Source: Phallusia mammillata (Eukaryota > Chordata > Ascidiacea > Phlebobranchia > Ascidiidae). From it: a DNA stretch of 64,000 nt. The position numbers were made by a program, and so were the translations under genes. The DNA is taken from the NCBI GenBank assembly GCA_003260075.1, contig QLIY01000141.1, positions 1-64,000 of the forward strand, read 5' to 3'. This document shows, piece after piece, positions 11,901-22,079 of this stretch. Each line of letters opens with the position of its first letter. Positions within the stretch are counted from its first letter, which is position 1. A model generated the notes under the pieces. The model did not search any database. It was given only the letters and a program-made list of their open reading frames with translations, and was not told the origin of the DNA.

Positions 11901-14900
11901 TTTGTGCAATTTTGTTTTTGACCAACCTAGTTTTTTTGGCCAAAAAAAGTTAGTGTCAAGTGTTTTTAATCGAAACGTATTGCGTATGAGTGATAGTGAT
12001 TTAATTCTTTTTTGCAGAGGACCAATGTGCAATTTGTTGGGATCAAATGGAAAATGCCCGAAAACTTCCTTGTGGACATCTTTTCCACTCTCCTTGTTTG
12101 AGATCTTGGCTCGAACAAGACACAACTTGCCCAACCTGCAGGTAACTACAAATGCATTGTCTCTCAGCAGGGGGCTGTCCTAATGGTTTCCCCACAGATT
12201 CCCCTGTGGAAATGTACCCACAAGGGTTAAATTTAGCATTCCTTTTGAATAAATTGTAGATTCGAAAAAAATTTGGTTGAAAAGTTTCAGGTTTGTATGA
12301 TTAGTGTGTTAAAAAGTTGGATTTTATTTTAAAGAAATAAAAGATTTGACAACTTTTACACAAATGCCTGTCTGTTGCACATTTGGGAACCATTTTGATC
12401 CAGCTAATTGGTTTCTGATATCTGGTGTTAAAAAAGACCAATACCTGCAAGTGTTAAAAAAAATTGGTGTTAAAATTTTCTCTCAAAAACCAAAAATGAT
12501 ACTTTAATGTGCATTTAAATCTAACTTGGTGTCAGAATTCCTGTATTCATGGGGTATTTTTTGTGTCAGGAAACAGCTTGGCATTAGAAATCCTCAGAAT
12601 GCAACGATGGAAAATCTATTGGATCAAGTAGATGGTGTAGGGAATGGTAGGTTTATGTCAATAAATGTTTTGATTATAGATACATATTTTTCTCACCAGT
12701 ATGCCCAGATTACAGAAATTTGTTAGGTAAAATTGTTTTTTATGAAAATGTGTTATAGAGGACCTTTTTTTACTTTCATCCTTTTTGCTGTGCAATTTTT
12801 GCAGGTTTTCATATTTTGGTTAATTTGCTTTTGCAGGGTTTGTGTTATCATTAGTTACACAGAGATTGTTATGACTTAGTGGTACTAAATATGTTATTAC
12901 ATGGTAGATAATTTTATCGACATAAATATGCTTTTATGTGAAAAATAAAATTCCTCAGACTTTTGCAAGCAACGACTAAAGATATTCGGGTTGGGGTGCG
13001 GGTTTAAAAAACACTTTTTTCTCGTTTCATTTCCCCTTGTTGGGCATATATTGTCACACTTTAGAAACCCACCTGGCATAATATACAGGATACAATGCGG
13101 TTACATGTAATATTTTGTACTACCCCTACTGGGGCTTAAGTAGGCATTTTCTTTTATGTGACACCCACACACTACACAGTACCCAGTAAAAAATGCAGGC
13201 CGGGTTTGGGGGGGGGGAACATGTAATATTTTGTACTACCCCTACTGGCCCTTAAGTAGGCATTTTCTTTTATGCGACACCCACACACTACACAGTACCC
13301 AGTAAAAAATGCAGGCCGGGTTTAATTTATGTCACACCCCTTTGTCTTGCTTACAGATGGCCAAGCTCCCAACCCAGCTGCTGGAGTAATGAATGCTGGA
13401 GCTCAAGGAAGAAGAAATTTTTGGCATTTCGATGGAACAAGGATTGCGAGTTGGTTTCCAAGTTTTTCGGTTGAAGTTACACATACCCCACATGGAGCAC
13501 AAGCAATGGGTAAAATACACTATGCTTTGAAAGAAATGTTGAACAAGTTGTGTTTCATCAGTTGTTTTTATCCTAACATATTCAAAGGACCTGTAAGTCA
13601 GGCACATTGAGAAAAATTCAAATCACTCACTAGCACTGCAGTAAAATAGTTTGTCAAGACTGATTTTTTTAATCCAAACATCTCCACAGGCTGCATAACC
13701 TGTACTCTATGGGCTCCATTTAACTTGTCAGCTGCCAGTTGCATACACCCAATATAAACATATTGTTATGTCTCCTATTGCTTTGGCAGCAAAGTCACAC
13801 CAAAATGTTTCATAGTTTTTTACAGAAACATTGTCAGGTGCATGTTGTTGTATCACTACAATCATGGTCATTGATAAGAGTTGATAAATTTCATTTTGTT
13901 TACTAACAAATGACTAGTCAACCACTCCATACCTTACCCTAATTAACCGTTTTCAAATGTTTGCTTTAAATATTAGTCCCATTTTCAGTGTATTTGATAA
14001 TTTTATATCTCTGCCAGTTAACATATTTTCCAACCTAGCAAGGCTTTTTATGTTGATCTTTCATAAGCAGATGTCATTTAAACTAAATATTTAAGCAATC
14101 TTCTCTGAATCCACTTTGTTTCTTAGTGATGACCCGAGCTGCGGGGGGGGGGTATTTTCAGTTTATTTGATAATTTTATATCTCTGCCAGTTAACATATT
14201 TTCTAACCTAGCAAGGCCTTTTATGTCGATCTTTCATAAGCAGATGCTATTTAAACTAAATATTTAGGCAATCTTCTCTGAATCCACTTTGTTTCTTAGT
14301 GATGACCCGAGCTGCAATGAACCAATCACAAGTCTCAAATTCACAACTTGATGCGATGGTTCGTGAGATTCAAGACATTTTCCCACAGGTATGGAATATT
14401 TTTTCTTGTTTATATTGAAACCTGAGTTTTCAAAAGGTTATCAGTATATTTACAAGCTAGTGGCATTTTACAAAATAACAGTTAAACGAACAAGGTATAA
14501 ATAAGTTGGTACATGTTCGTTTTTCATATACTTGCTCTTTAGCATAAGCCAATGTAGTAGTTTAACAGTGACTTTGTTAAAGTTTTTAATGCCTGGAAGT
14601 GTAAAGTGATTGTGTATCTCTAAGAGGGCACCATGAAATCCATGCTTATTCACAATTTTTTTATTCCTAATTGAAATTGTGGTGTTCAGGACTGTAGTGC
14701 AAAAATGTAAAAATTGATTAACAAAAAGAGGCACAATGGTATCATGTTTATTCTGGAAGTCCACCTATCTATTGAAGTATAATTAAATTAATCTACTTAA
14801 TTCTACTAAAATTGTCTTAGGTTTTTAACCGGGGGTTGGCATTTTTTAAACGCTGCATGTCAATTTACTTGTGGTGTCAAAACAGTTGATTTATACAGTA

Positions 14901-16063
14901 ATCTTAGGCAGACATATTCATGTGTGTAGATAGGTTGTTGCTTGTTCTAAACCCAAGGTGAAAAACATTTCTGCTATAATCATTATGATAGACTCTTATT
15001 TCAGTAATGACCAGCAGTGTGTCCAAATATATATTTTTAAGTAATTCTGATTATAAGGTCATGGGATTCATCTCTGTGGTTTCACCCTTGCTGCTTAAAA
15101 TATAGAATAAAAATTAGAATTTACCAACAATCGACATTTTTGCAACAGAATTACATATCAAAAACAAAAATTGTTTGCTTACTGACATTTGCCCATTTGT
15201 CAAATTCTCAAATTTTGCCTGGTTATGAATATCAGTTTCAGGAAACAGTGTTTCATTGGTCACCTAATAAATCCCTTTCCTGTTCATGTTAACATTGTTT
15301 TACTTGTCTGTGATTGTCACGACTCTGCATCATGACATGACATGTTAACTCATTGTTGTTGTGCCATATATGATTTGCAGTAGTTGAAAGGTCATTGACT
15401 TGATTATGCAAGCATAGCCAAATGCTGAGAGAATGAATTTTTAGTAACTGAACGATGTGTAAATTTCCTGGGGGGGGGGGTTGTGATCGTCACAACTTTG
15501 CATCATGACACGACATTTTACCCATTGTTGTTGTGTCATATATGATTTGCAGTAGTTGAAAGGTCATTGACTTTATTATGCAAGCATAGCCAATTGCTGA
15601 GAGAATGAATTTTTAGTAACTGAACGATGTGTAAATTTCCTGTCTGGCTATGCTAGGTTTCATTTTTATTTTCCAACTTCAAATATACTATAAATTTATT
15701 TAAAAGACAAAAATATTTATACATGTGATGTAAAGAAAAAGTATGCTTTTTTATTTGTGCCTAAATTAATCAGGTTTATTTTTCCTAGTCAAAAATTATT
15801 TTAACAATATAGTGTCTGACTGTTAAATACACACAAAGGTTTGGTAAATGATACCAATAGTTTATAATACACTAATAAGTACCTAGCCTAAACAGTTAAG
15901 TAAAAACTTTTTAAGGCCTTGGACATCTGCATCTTCAATTCATTTTTAGGCACTCGAAATTGTGGCCTATCCTAAATTTAATCGTTATCAAGCATGACAT
16001 ATTCAAGGGCTTAATGAACAATAATTAATTTATTCGCTAATAGATGAACCCAGTCGGTCACAA

Positions 16064-16128
<65 letters not shown>

Positions 16129-18681
16129 ATTGCATATGTTAGTAAAGAAAATATTATGGTTAATTGCATAATTCAGTTAATTGCAATAAAATCTCAGAAA
16201 GTTAGAGTTGCTTTTACAATTTAAAATTCTTTTTACTTCATAGAATTTCAATTAAAACCTGTCAAATTGTGCCTTGCCAAAAGTGCTGTTTTGTTTCCAG
16301 ATTCCTGCACAACTTATCAGAGGTGATCTTTTAGTGACTGGGTCTGTGGAGGCAACATCTGAAAGAATTCTTGACGGACGCATCCAGGTCCCACCTAACC
16401 AAATGATGGGTGGAATGCCCCAACCAACCCCACCACCTTCACCCCTAGTTAGCGAGGGTGTACAACCACTCCCTCGCACTGAACCAAGTCCAGGTAAAAA
16501 TGGCTTTTTCCTATTCAACTAAAACAGCTCAGTTATATATTTTACTTTTAACAATACAGGAGTGAAGGTTTGTCAAATGCTGCTTCACATAATGCAGGGA
16601 AATCCAGTTTGGGGTAATACATTAGTGGTATTGTACCCTGCTGAAAAGAAGATATTTCAGTTTACAATATGATGTTGGGGGGGGGGCAAATTATTTTTTT
16701 GTATTCGACTAAAACAACTCAGTTATATATTTTACTTTTAACAATACAGGAGTGAAGGTTGTCAAATGCTGCTTCACATAATGCAGTGAAATCCAGTTTG
16801 GGGTAATACATTAGTGCTATTGTACCCTGCTGAAAAGAAGATATTTCAGTTTACAATATGATGTTGTTTTATAAGTGTAAATACAGGGGAAATTTTTTTT
16901 TTTTCATTGCTAAAGATTTAAAATGATGTGTGGCATTTTTACAATCAAGATAATGATCTAATGATTGGCCACAAGGGCTGGGACAAAAATAAGGCAGCCT
17001 AAAATTATGTTTTTAGGTATAAAAGCGACAAAATTATTTTCAGTAACCTTGCATCGATTTTTCTGTGTTTATCATTGCATGCTTGTTAGTTTGCAAAAGC
17101 TAAGGTAATTTTGGATCTCTAATTTATTAAACTGCATATAAATTCGGTTGATGCGTCATAGAACGTAGACAATGACGTCAAACATGACGCTGCAAGGACA
17201 GTCCGTCTGCTTTAATTGTATTTATATGCGTACACGTGTTCATTAAAGGCTTTAAAAATCATGACTAAACTTATGGTCCAAACAATTTTAGGTACGTCAT
17301 TGCGCCGACGTCACACCGGTCAAGCGTCACGTGATGACTCGGACATGCAAGTGACCACCGAGCAAGGTATGTGTACGCTGTGTGTGTAATGTACTCAGTT
17401 AATACCTATGCTTGCGTATTATCTCCGGTAATAAACACGGTTATTTATGTACAAGGGAATATCCGCTTTCGTGAAACGTTCTGACCCGACTTTGTATGTA
17501 AGCATGCACAGGCAGGATAAAAATACAGTATGGTTTGAAGTGAAATCAACCCTACAACCGCAGTTCGCCTGTGATTACTATTCTCTTCACCGACATAATC
17601 CAAAACAGAATCAACCGTTGTACATAGAATTTGCACAAGGCACAAAATATACAAAATATATATTTCACCAACAGTTTTTGGCATCTTTAGTTCTTGTGAG
17701 CGAATACAACGCTAAAAAGCGACAAAACATTGAAACAATCAAGTACTAAAACCAGCTGCCAGTATTACATGCAGCAGCATAATTCTCGCACAAAGATAAA
17801 ATGTAGGAAAACGTTTGATTTATTCGTGTTTGTAAATATTTGTTTGTTGTGTCATTTGCTTTTCTGTGGTCTCTTGCGGCTAAATTATCATACATTTTTA
17901 CGTTTACTTTCGTGCTCGTTCGGAAATGACCTTCAAATGATTTAGGTCATGTATAAAAGTGTGTAGATTACCAAACGTCGCCGGATAAAACTCGGCTCGA
18001 TATTATTTGCTTGTCTGTGAAATTGGTTCTAAGATTTATTTCTGACTTTGTTTTGTTTGAAAGTAACCCTTAAAATAATTAAAGGCACGCATGAAAAATA
18101 ATGTTTACTTTAAACTCGACTCGAAACCTGTATCTAACGGTGCTCCACAATGTTTTTACAACAAAACTTGGAGGTTACAGATTACGTGTATAATAGATTT
18201 ACCGAGACCGACTTATCCATTTGCCAACGCACCGACATCGTCGTCAACACCCCACCAAGGGGAAATCCCCACCCCTCAGGGCCCCATCGACGCCCCTGGG
18301 CCGTCCCACGCCGATCTATCGGTGGGCGGGCGTTTCTCCAAAGCTCCTAGCGAGCGCGAGACTGTTCTAAAAAGCCGCCGCGACGCTATGGTACGGCAAG
18401 CGCGCCTTCGGTATTTGGACACGAGAGCTAAACAGGAATCAAAAACGACGCCTTCCCAAGTTAGCGCTTCAGACACTTTCCCCATTGCCAAGTTTAACAC
18501 CAACGCCTCTGAGGAGCGGCCTAGTTCAAGTTCAACGCTCCTGCTTCAAGACGAACTGGATCTTGCTGAGGGCTTTGGTCGCTCTGTAACCCCACCTAGC
18601 GGTACGGCGATATCCGGACTCGAGCGAAACGCTGATGGAAGGATCAGCCTTGATTTTACTGATAGCGATTCTTCCGAGTAA
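1237..18681 (+). CDS. AMFR: AMFR/gp78 ER-membrane E3 ubiquitin ligase (14 exons)
   Basis: Coding exons: 1237-1519, 3155-3301, 3768-3910, 6407-6604, 7606-7781, 8579-8762, 9769-9889, 12018-12141, 12570-12646, 13357-13509, 14300-14388, 16301-16493, 17292-17366, about 18197-18681. Splice phases agree throughout and give about 815 aa (human about 643). The family ubiquitinates ER-associated degradation substrates together with the E2 Ube2g2. Visible: an N-terminal hydrophobic helix, then several membrane segments including DKFWNFVFYKFIFVFGVMNV; a RING at about residues 418-458 (CAICW, CGHLFH, CPTC); FDGTRIASWFPSFSVEV; a CUE ubiquitin-binding domain at about 547-592 (NSQLDAMVREIQDIFPQ); and a Ube2g2-binding-like helix at about 704-727 (ERETVLKSRRDAMVRQ). 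The N-terminal acidic loop is longer than in human. The chain ends FTDSDSSE with no p97-binding VIM (Arg-rich/Ala) helix. ATG 1237 gives MPTLIAPRHFPLPS, matching the vertebrate N-terminus. The last exon's acceptor is weak; 18197 was chosen because it keeps phase. Confidence 0.95.
2574..3119. mobile_element. hAT-type MITE, 546 bp, in AMFR intron 1
   Basis: Perfect 15-bp terminal inverted repeats CAGTGGTTCTTAACC / GGTTAAGAACCACTG are flanked by a perfect 8-bp duplication GTCTATAC (2566-2573 and 3120-3127). The interior contains GGGAAATTTCCCACTAGTGG-type sub-palindromes and no ORF. It ends about 35 bp before AMFR exon 2, so the insertion is close to an acceptor site. Confidence 0.9.
3419..3575 (+). 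mobile_element. tRNA-derived SINE in AMFR intron 2
   Basis: A tRNA-like head carries an A-box-like GCTCAGTTGGTAGAG and a B box GGTTCAAATCC. It is followed by a tRNA-unrelated body ending GCCAGCTGATTTGGG...CAATAGGCCTGGCATACT. The same head-plus-tail arrangement occurs at 27179-27346 and 28512-28675, and the tail alone in reverse at 49438-49473. The cloverleaf is imperfect, so it is not called as a functional tRNA. Confidence 0.75.
4015..4200. repeat. Dispersed repeat (GCAGACAGTGTACA... family)
   Basis: The block starting GCAGACAGTGTACATTGTTT and ending CAGAGGAAAGTGGTTCACAA recurs in diverged form at 51676-51875 (GCAGACAGTGCACGCTG ... CAGAGGAAACTGGTTCACAA). Part recurs again near 56832-56930. 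No terminal repeats or coding capacity were found; class unknown. Confidence 0.6.
4303..4748. mobile_element. hAT-type MITE, 446 bp, in AMFR intron 3
   Basis: 13-bp inverted ends TAGTGATGGGACG / CGTCCCATCACTA are flanked by a perfect 8-bp duplication CTTTGCAA (4295-4302 and 4749-4756). The interior is built largely of repeated GGTACTCGGTATCG-type short units on both strands, giving a highly palindromic sequence. The many short ORFs predicted across it are shadows of that repeat. Confidence 0.9.
5280..6100. repeat. Degenerate ~130-bp tandem repeat in AMFR intron 3
   Basis: Related units starting near 5287, 5697, 5826 and 6027 share ATGAAATTT(G)GACAG.TTGTA and a following TTGTTGTGTTTACCCCTGT.GCCCC-like part. 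The spacing is about 129 bp between the best two. The array is interrupted by the 70-base poly-C at 5905-5974, which probably hides additional units. Confidence 0.5.
5905..5974. other. 70-base poly-C tract (probable gap placeholder)
   Basis: Uninterrupted C run inside AMFR intron 3, within the degenerate repeat. It is the last C-type tract; every later tract in the window is G. Confidence 0.7.
8014..8331. mobile_element. hAT-type MITE, 318 bp, in AMFR intron 5
   Basis: Ends CAGGGATGGGCAACCT and AGGTTGCCCACCCCTG are 16-bp inverted repeats with one mismatch. They are flanked by a perfect 8-bp duplication GTATAGAG (8006-8013 and 8332-8339). The GC-rich interior (CGGCCCGCGGGCC) is typical of this widespread hAT end family. 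No ORF. Confidence 0.9.
9978..11896. repeat. 71-bp minisatellite, about 27 units, AMFR intron 7
   Basis: The unit starts GCACTTGTATGTACTTACCA and ends TTGACAACAAAA, 71 bp. From 10049 to 11255 seventeen consecutive units appear identical. The first unit (9978-10048) and about nine units after 11256 carry substitutions (CACATG for CACTTG, TATTTACC for TACTTACC, GGCAACGAAA). Because 71 is not a multiple of three the predicted ORFs simply drift through frames and are not genes. The array lies between the exon before the RING and the RING exon of AMFR. On the - strand most units read GGTAAGTA, a consensus 5' splice-site sequence. Confidence 0.95.
13103..13324. repeat. Allelic duplicate around G10, AMFR intron 9
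   Basis: Copies 13103-13207 and 13219-13324 flank G 13208-13217 and differ by a few bases (for example CTGGGGC versus CTGGCCC). They lie just before the FWHFDGTRIASWF exon and contain no coding sequence. Confidence 0.8.
13982..14315. repeat. Allelic duplicate around G10 with a truncated AMFR exon 11
   Basis: Copy 13982-14142 ends inside the first 16 bases of AMFR exon 11 (GTGATGACCCGAGCTGC context), then G 14143-14152, then a full copy from 14153 that runs into the complete exon at 14300-14388. The truncated exon fragment should not be annotated as coding. Confidence 0.85.
15311..15642. repeat. Allelic duplicate around G11, AMFR intron 11
   Basis: Copies 15311-15469 and about 15483-15642 flank G 15470-15480. 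They differ by scattered substitutions (CACGACTCTGC versus CACAACTTTGC). Intronic only. Confidence 0.8.
16067..16127. other. 61-base poly-G tract, AMFR intron 11
   Basis: Uninterrupted G run without duplicated flanks, the same class as the 53-77 base tracts elsewhere. Probably an estimated-size gap. Confidence 0.7.
16512..16866. repeat. Allelic duplicate around G10, AMFR intron 12
   Basis: Copies 16512-16676 and 16702-16866 flank G 16677-16686. They begin just after AMFR exon 12 and differ by small changes (AACAGCTCAG versus AACAACTCAG). Confidence 0.8.
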
Positions 18682-21600
18682 ATAATGAGTGTTCTATTTC
18701 GTTCTATCAAGGTCGGGTTAATATTTTGCCATTGTTTTGTGTACTTTAGTAGGGTGCGCGTCTTATAACGGTCGTGAATGGGTTGGTAGGATTATAAATC
18801 AAACCGCTGGTCAAGTTATATTGTGGTTGCTATTGTTATGCAAAAAAGTAACTAATACTTTTTTTTGGTGGTTCCAACTTAAATTAGTCAACTTTAAACA
18901 AACCAATTTCACCTGAATATTATTTTTTAAAGAGGCCCCATATTCATTTGCGGAACTGAGCAATTTTAATTTTTTGTAGATTTAGTTGTTGGTAGAAAGC
19001 CAAACGCTTAACAAATTTCGTTTTCATCTTCTTTCGTTCGCTTATTGCTTTTTCTGTTACAAACAATAATCGCGCCCTAAACCTAAATTTGCACCAATCT
19101 TAATGTTCAAGTTTTCTTTTGCAATTTCAAAACGCACGCTAAAGCAATCAATAGAAATCATACTTTTGTCGACATTTGATGACCACAAGAGGGCGGTAGC
19201 ACGGAGAAGTGGCCTCGGTTTAATACTGAACAGACTAAATTTAGATTTTGGCTGCAAAAACGTTAAAGATACCTGGATATATTTACACTTTAGCGCAACC
19301 TAAATTTTATACGTGCGCCTAAACTGAATCATGCCCGTAGTTTCAACTGTTGGGTTACAGAGGTACTAATACTAAATAATAACTATTATGAATAAGGCAA
19401 GTTTGTAAGTTTTAAAGTAAAAAACGTGTCTTGAACATGTTAAGCAATTTTGGATGACTAGTAAAAACTTTGCATTATAATCCAATCTAGCCGTACTTGT
19501 CGGTATGTTGAATTTGTAGCTGGTTTAGACCATTCTCACTTATAAAGTGACCACGCACTTAACATAGCGTTACGACAATGTAAATTCAAACTCACACATA
19601 TAAAGTTCATCATAACGTTTGAACGTAAGACGTATTTAAGTGTGTGACGTGTCATGAGAATGACGTATTCGAGTGTGTGACGTGCCACGAGAATGATGTA
19701 ATATGGCGTTCTCGAGAAGGTTTGATGTCACGCCTGAAATAATTAAAGGCAAATGCTGTTGATTGAATTTGGCATTGCAATGTTACAAGGTATTTTTGGA
19801 CAAACCGAAATTAGGGTACCTAATGCTGTCTCTGTTTGTGATTATTAGACTTAAACGTTTTAACAGTGAGTTGACGTCTTAGCACTCATGGTTAAGGATT
19901 TTTGCGTTTGGGGCATTTTGTTTAGGTGATTAGCATGATTTAAAGGTGGAAGCGTAAAAAAGAATTTCAACTTTTCATTTGGCGTGTTTTGGTAATTTGA
20001 AAAAAAAAACAGACGGAAAAAACTCCAGCATAGCTTTATGGCTGAAGTAATGAAGTTATGACTTGGCAATCACAGCAACGCGGTTTGTACATCGATAATA
20101 GTAAACAAAGTGTTATATTACGTTATATTGCTTTGGCTCTTTAATGTTACTGATTTTGCAAACTAAACATCAAAGTAACTTAACATGCTTTAGGACTTTC
20201 GTGCTGATAGTTCCAAGTTGGTTAGTTGAGTGCCCGAAAAAAATCAGCTTTTTACAGCGCTAAAGCCGAATGTTGTCACTTTTCTACTTTTGTTTCACTT
20301 CTTAATTCTTTTCAACGCTGTTTTTCTTTGTATTTATGTTTTTGCGGATTTTTTGTGCGTCTTTAATATGTTTGGGTCAATGTTTACCCAACAAAGTTTT
20401 TGTAGCCTTTTGCTTTCTGTTTGAAATCTTGTATTTTAAAATTTTGCGCCTACCACAAAACTGAATATAACACGAAAAATGAAATATTAAATTCGGCCCT
20501 ATTTTCAAGCTGGGTTAACTATAATTGTACAATTGTAGTTTATCTTTTTCCAGATCTTCCGTATAGCTTAAGAACTGTAGTGTGTTCCTGTATTTATGTT
20601 CGTAGGGGGGGGGGGAAATATTAAATTCGGCCCAATTTTCAAGCTGGGTTTTAGTTCATCTTTTACGAGATTCCGTATAGCTTAAGAACTGTAGTGTGTT
20701 CCTGTATTTATGTTCGTACAAACTTTACATATATTTTCTCCACTAGAACGCATTTCGCTGTGGAATTTTTTGTTTTAGTTGCAAATAAACAAGGTCCGGC
20801 TGTACGCAAGTTTTGAGATTGACCAAAACATTTACAATAAACCTCGGTTACTCCAAGCCGGTTGAACCAAAATCTTGTCCGGATCTGGTTTATTCAGAGT
20901 CGATTATTAAGGCCTAACCACATTACAAATCATTTGTATTTTAAATTTTGTCCGAATTAGACGATTTTTCGTATTAACCGAATCCGGTTTAACCGAGGTT
21001 TATTGTAGTGGCAAAATGTGCAGTGTAACAAGTAGTCAACAAGAAGCAGTTGTTATAAACTGCCACGCGACTGCAACATGGTTTGGTGTACATAAGTCAA
21101 GTCAAGTTTGCAATTGTAACGCAAATGCGTATCCGAGGTTAAGTGTATACTGTTTTCTGTAGAAACAGAGCATGCTTAAGCTAAGTACAGTTTATCTTCA
21201 CTTTAATTCAAAAACTCGCTTCAAACTGTAAAGTGAATCTAAATCTAAGTTAAAAATCGTCACCCAGCAAGAAAACAGAACCGGCAAACTCTCAGTACAA
21301 GATAGCAGGTGGCAATTTTCCCATCGCCCGATACGCACAAGGTCTATGTGACGTCACAAGCAAACAGTTCCAGTTTGTTTGTGACGTGTTATCCCGGGCG
21401 GCTGCCACACTACTGTATCAGCTACACTGGGACACGTGAAAGTTTGTACATTATTAGTAGCAGTAGCTTTTATAAGTATAAAGTTACCAGCAGTTAGGAG
21501 TCGAACAAAACCTGCTATTGAGGGTGATTCTTTCGTCCGTAGGTTATCATTTTGCGTAGTTTATATTTTCTTGATTGGAGTCAAACAGACGTAGTCCAAA

Positions 21601-22079
21601 AGATCAGTTTTTGATTCGAAAAGCAAATGTGTTTATGCTTTTATGTTACCTTATGTATTTAAGCATTAAATTAGGCCTAATATTGTATTAATTTTGAAAC
21701 CGTGCATGAAAATGGTACATAGGAATACGAAAACACTACACTAGCGCCACGGAATCGGGAAACAGCCGCAAAAACCTCGCGGTTGAAAATACGCCAATGT
21801 CAAAATTTTTACAAAAAAGGACATAATATTGTCAGACGCAGCAGCCGCACCCTCAATATAGATTAGAAATACTAAGAATAAAAAACTAGACCTATTTTAA
21901 TGTGTCCTGTACTAATTTTTAAGTTTTTTAGGTCACAAATTTGCTTTAATAACAGCTATAGATCAATATTAAACCAATTAACGCAGCACTTTTTCAAGTT
22001 AACGTCCTTGTACTGCATTTTTTGCTATTTAAATGTTTTCCAGTTCTTACAAATGTTAGGTTACCTAAAGACCAGTAAC
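18682..22079. other. Intergenic region AMFR to glycosidase-like gene
   Basis: No convincing exon is seen in 3.4 kb. It holds an allelic duplicate around G 20605-20615 (copies about 20481-20604 and 20616-20719), the pogo-like MITE at 20835-21005, short repeats of GTGTGTGACGTG near 19650-19680, and an 11-bp inverted pair TATTGAGGGTG / CACCCTCAATA at 21516-21526 and 21848-21858. It should contain the 3' UTR of AMFR and the promoter of the next gene, neither of which can be delimited here. Confidence 0.6.
20835..21005. mobile_element. pogo-like MITE, 171 bp, TA target site
   Basis: Inverted ends CAATAAACCTCGGTTA and TAACCGAGGTTTATTG are flanked by TA on both sides (20833-20834 and 21006-21007). 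Internal CCGGTT / AACCGG repeats extend the inverted structure. Short TIRs with a CCTCGGTTA core and a TA duplication fit Tc1-mariner/pogo MITEs. Related but unbounded AACCGGATTCGGTTAA-like fragments occur near 48115-48240 in the DUOX gene. Confidence 0.75.

Noticed and set aside
17447-17749. 100-aa ORF as an additional AMFR exon
   Set aside because: It has no similarity to AMFR, is not in the phase required by exon 13, and lacks suitable splice sites.
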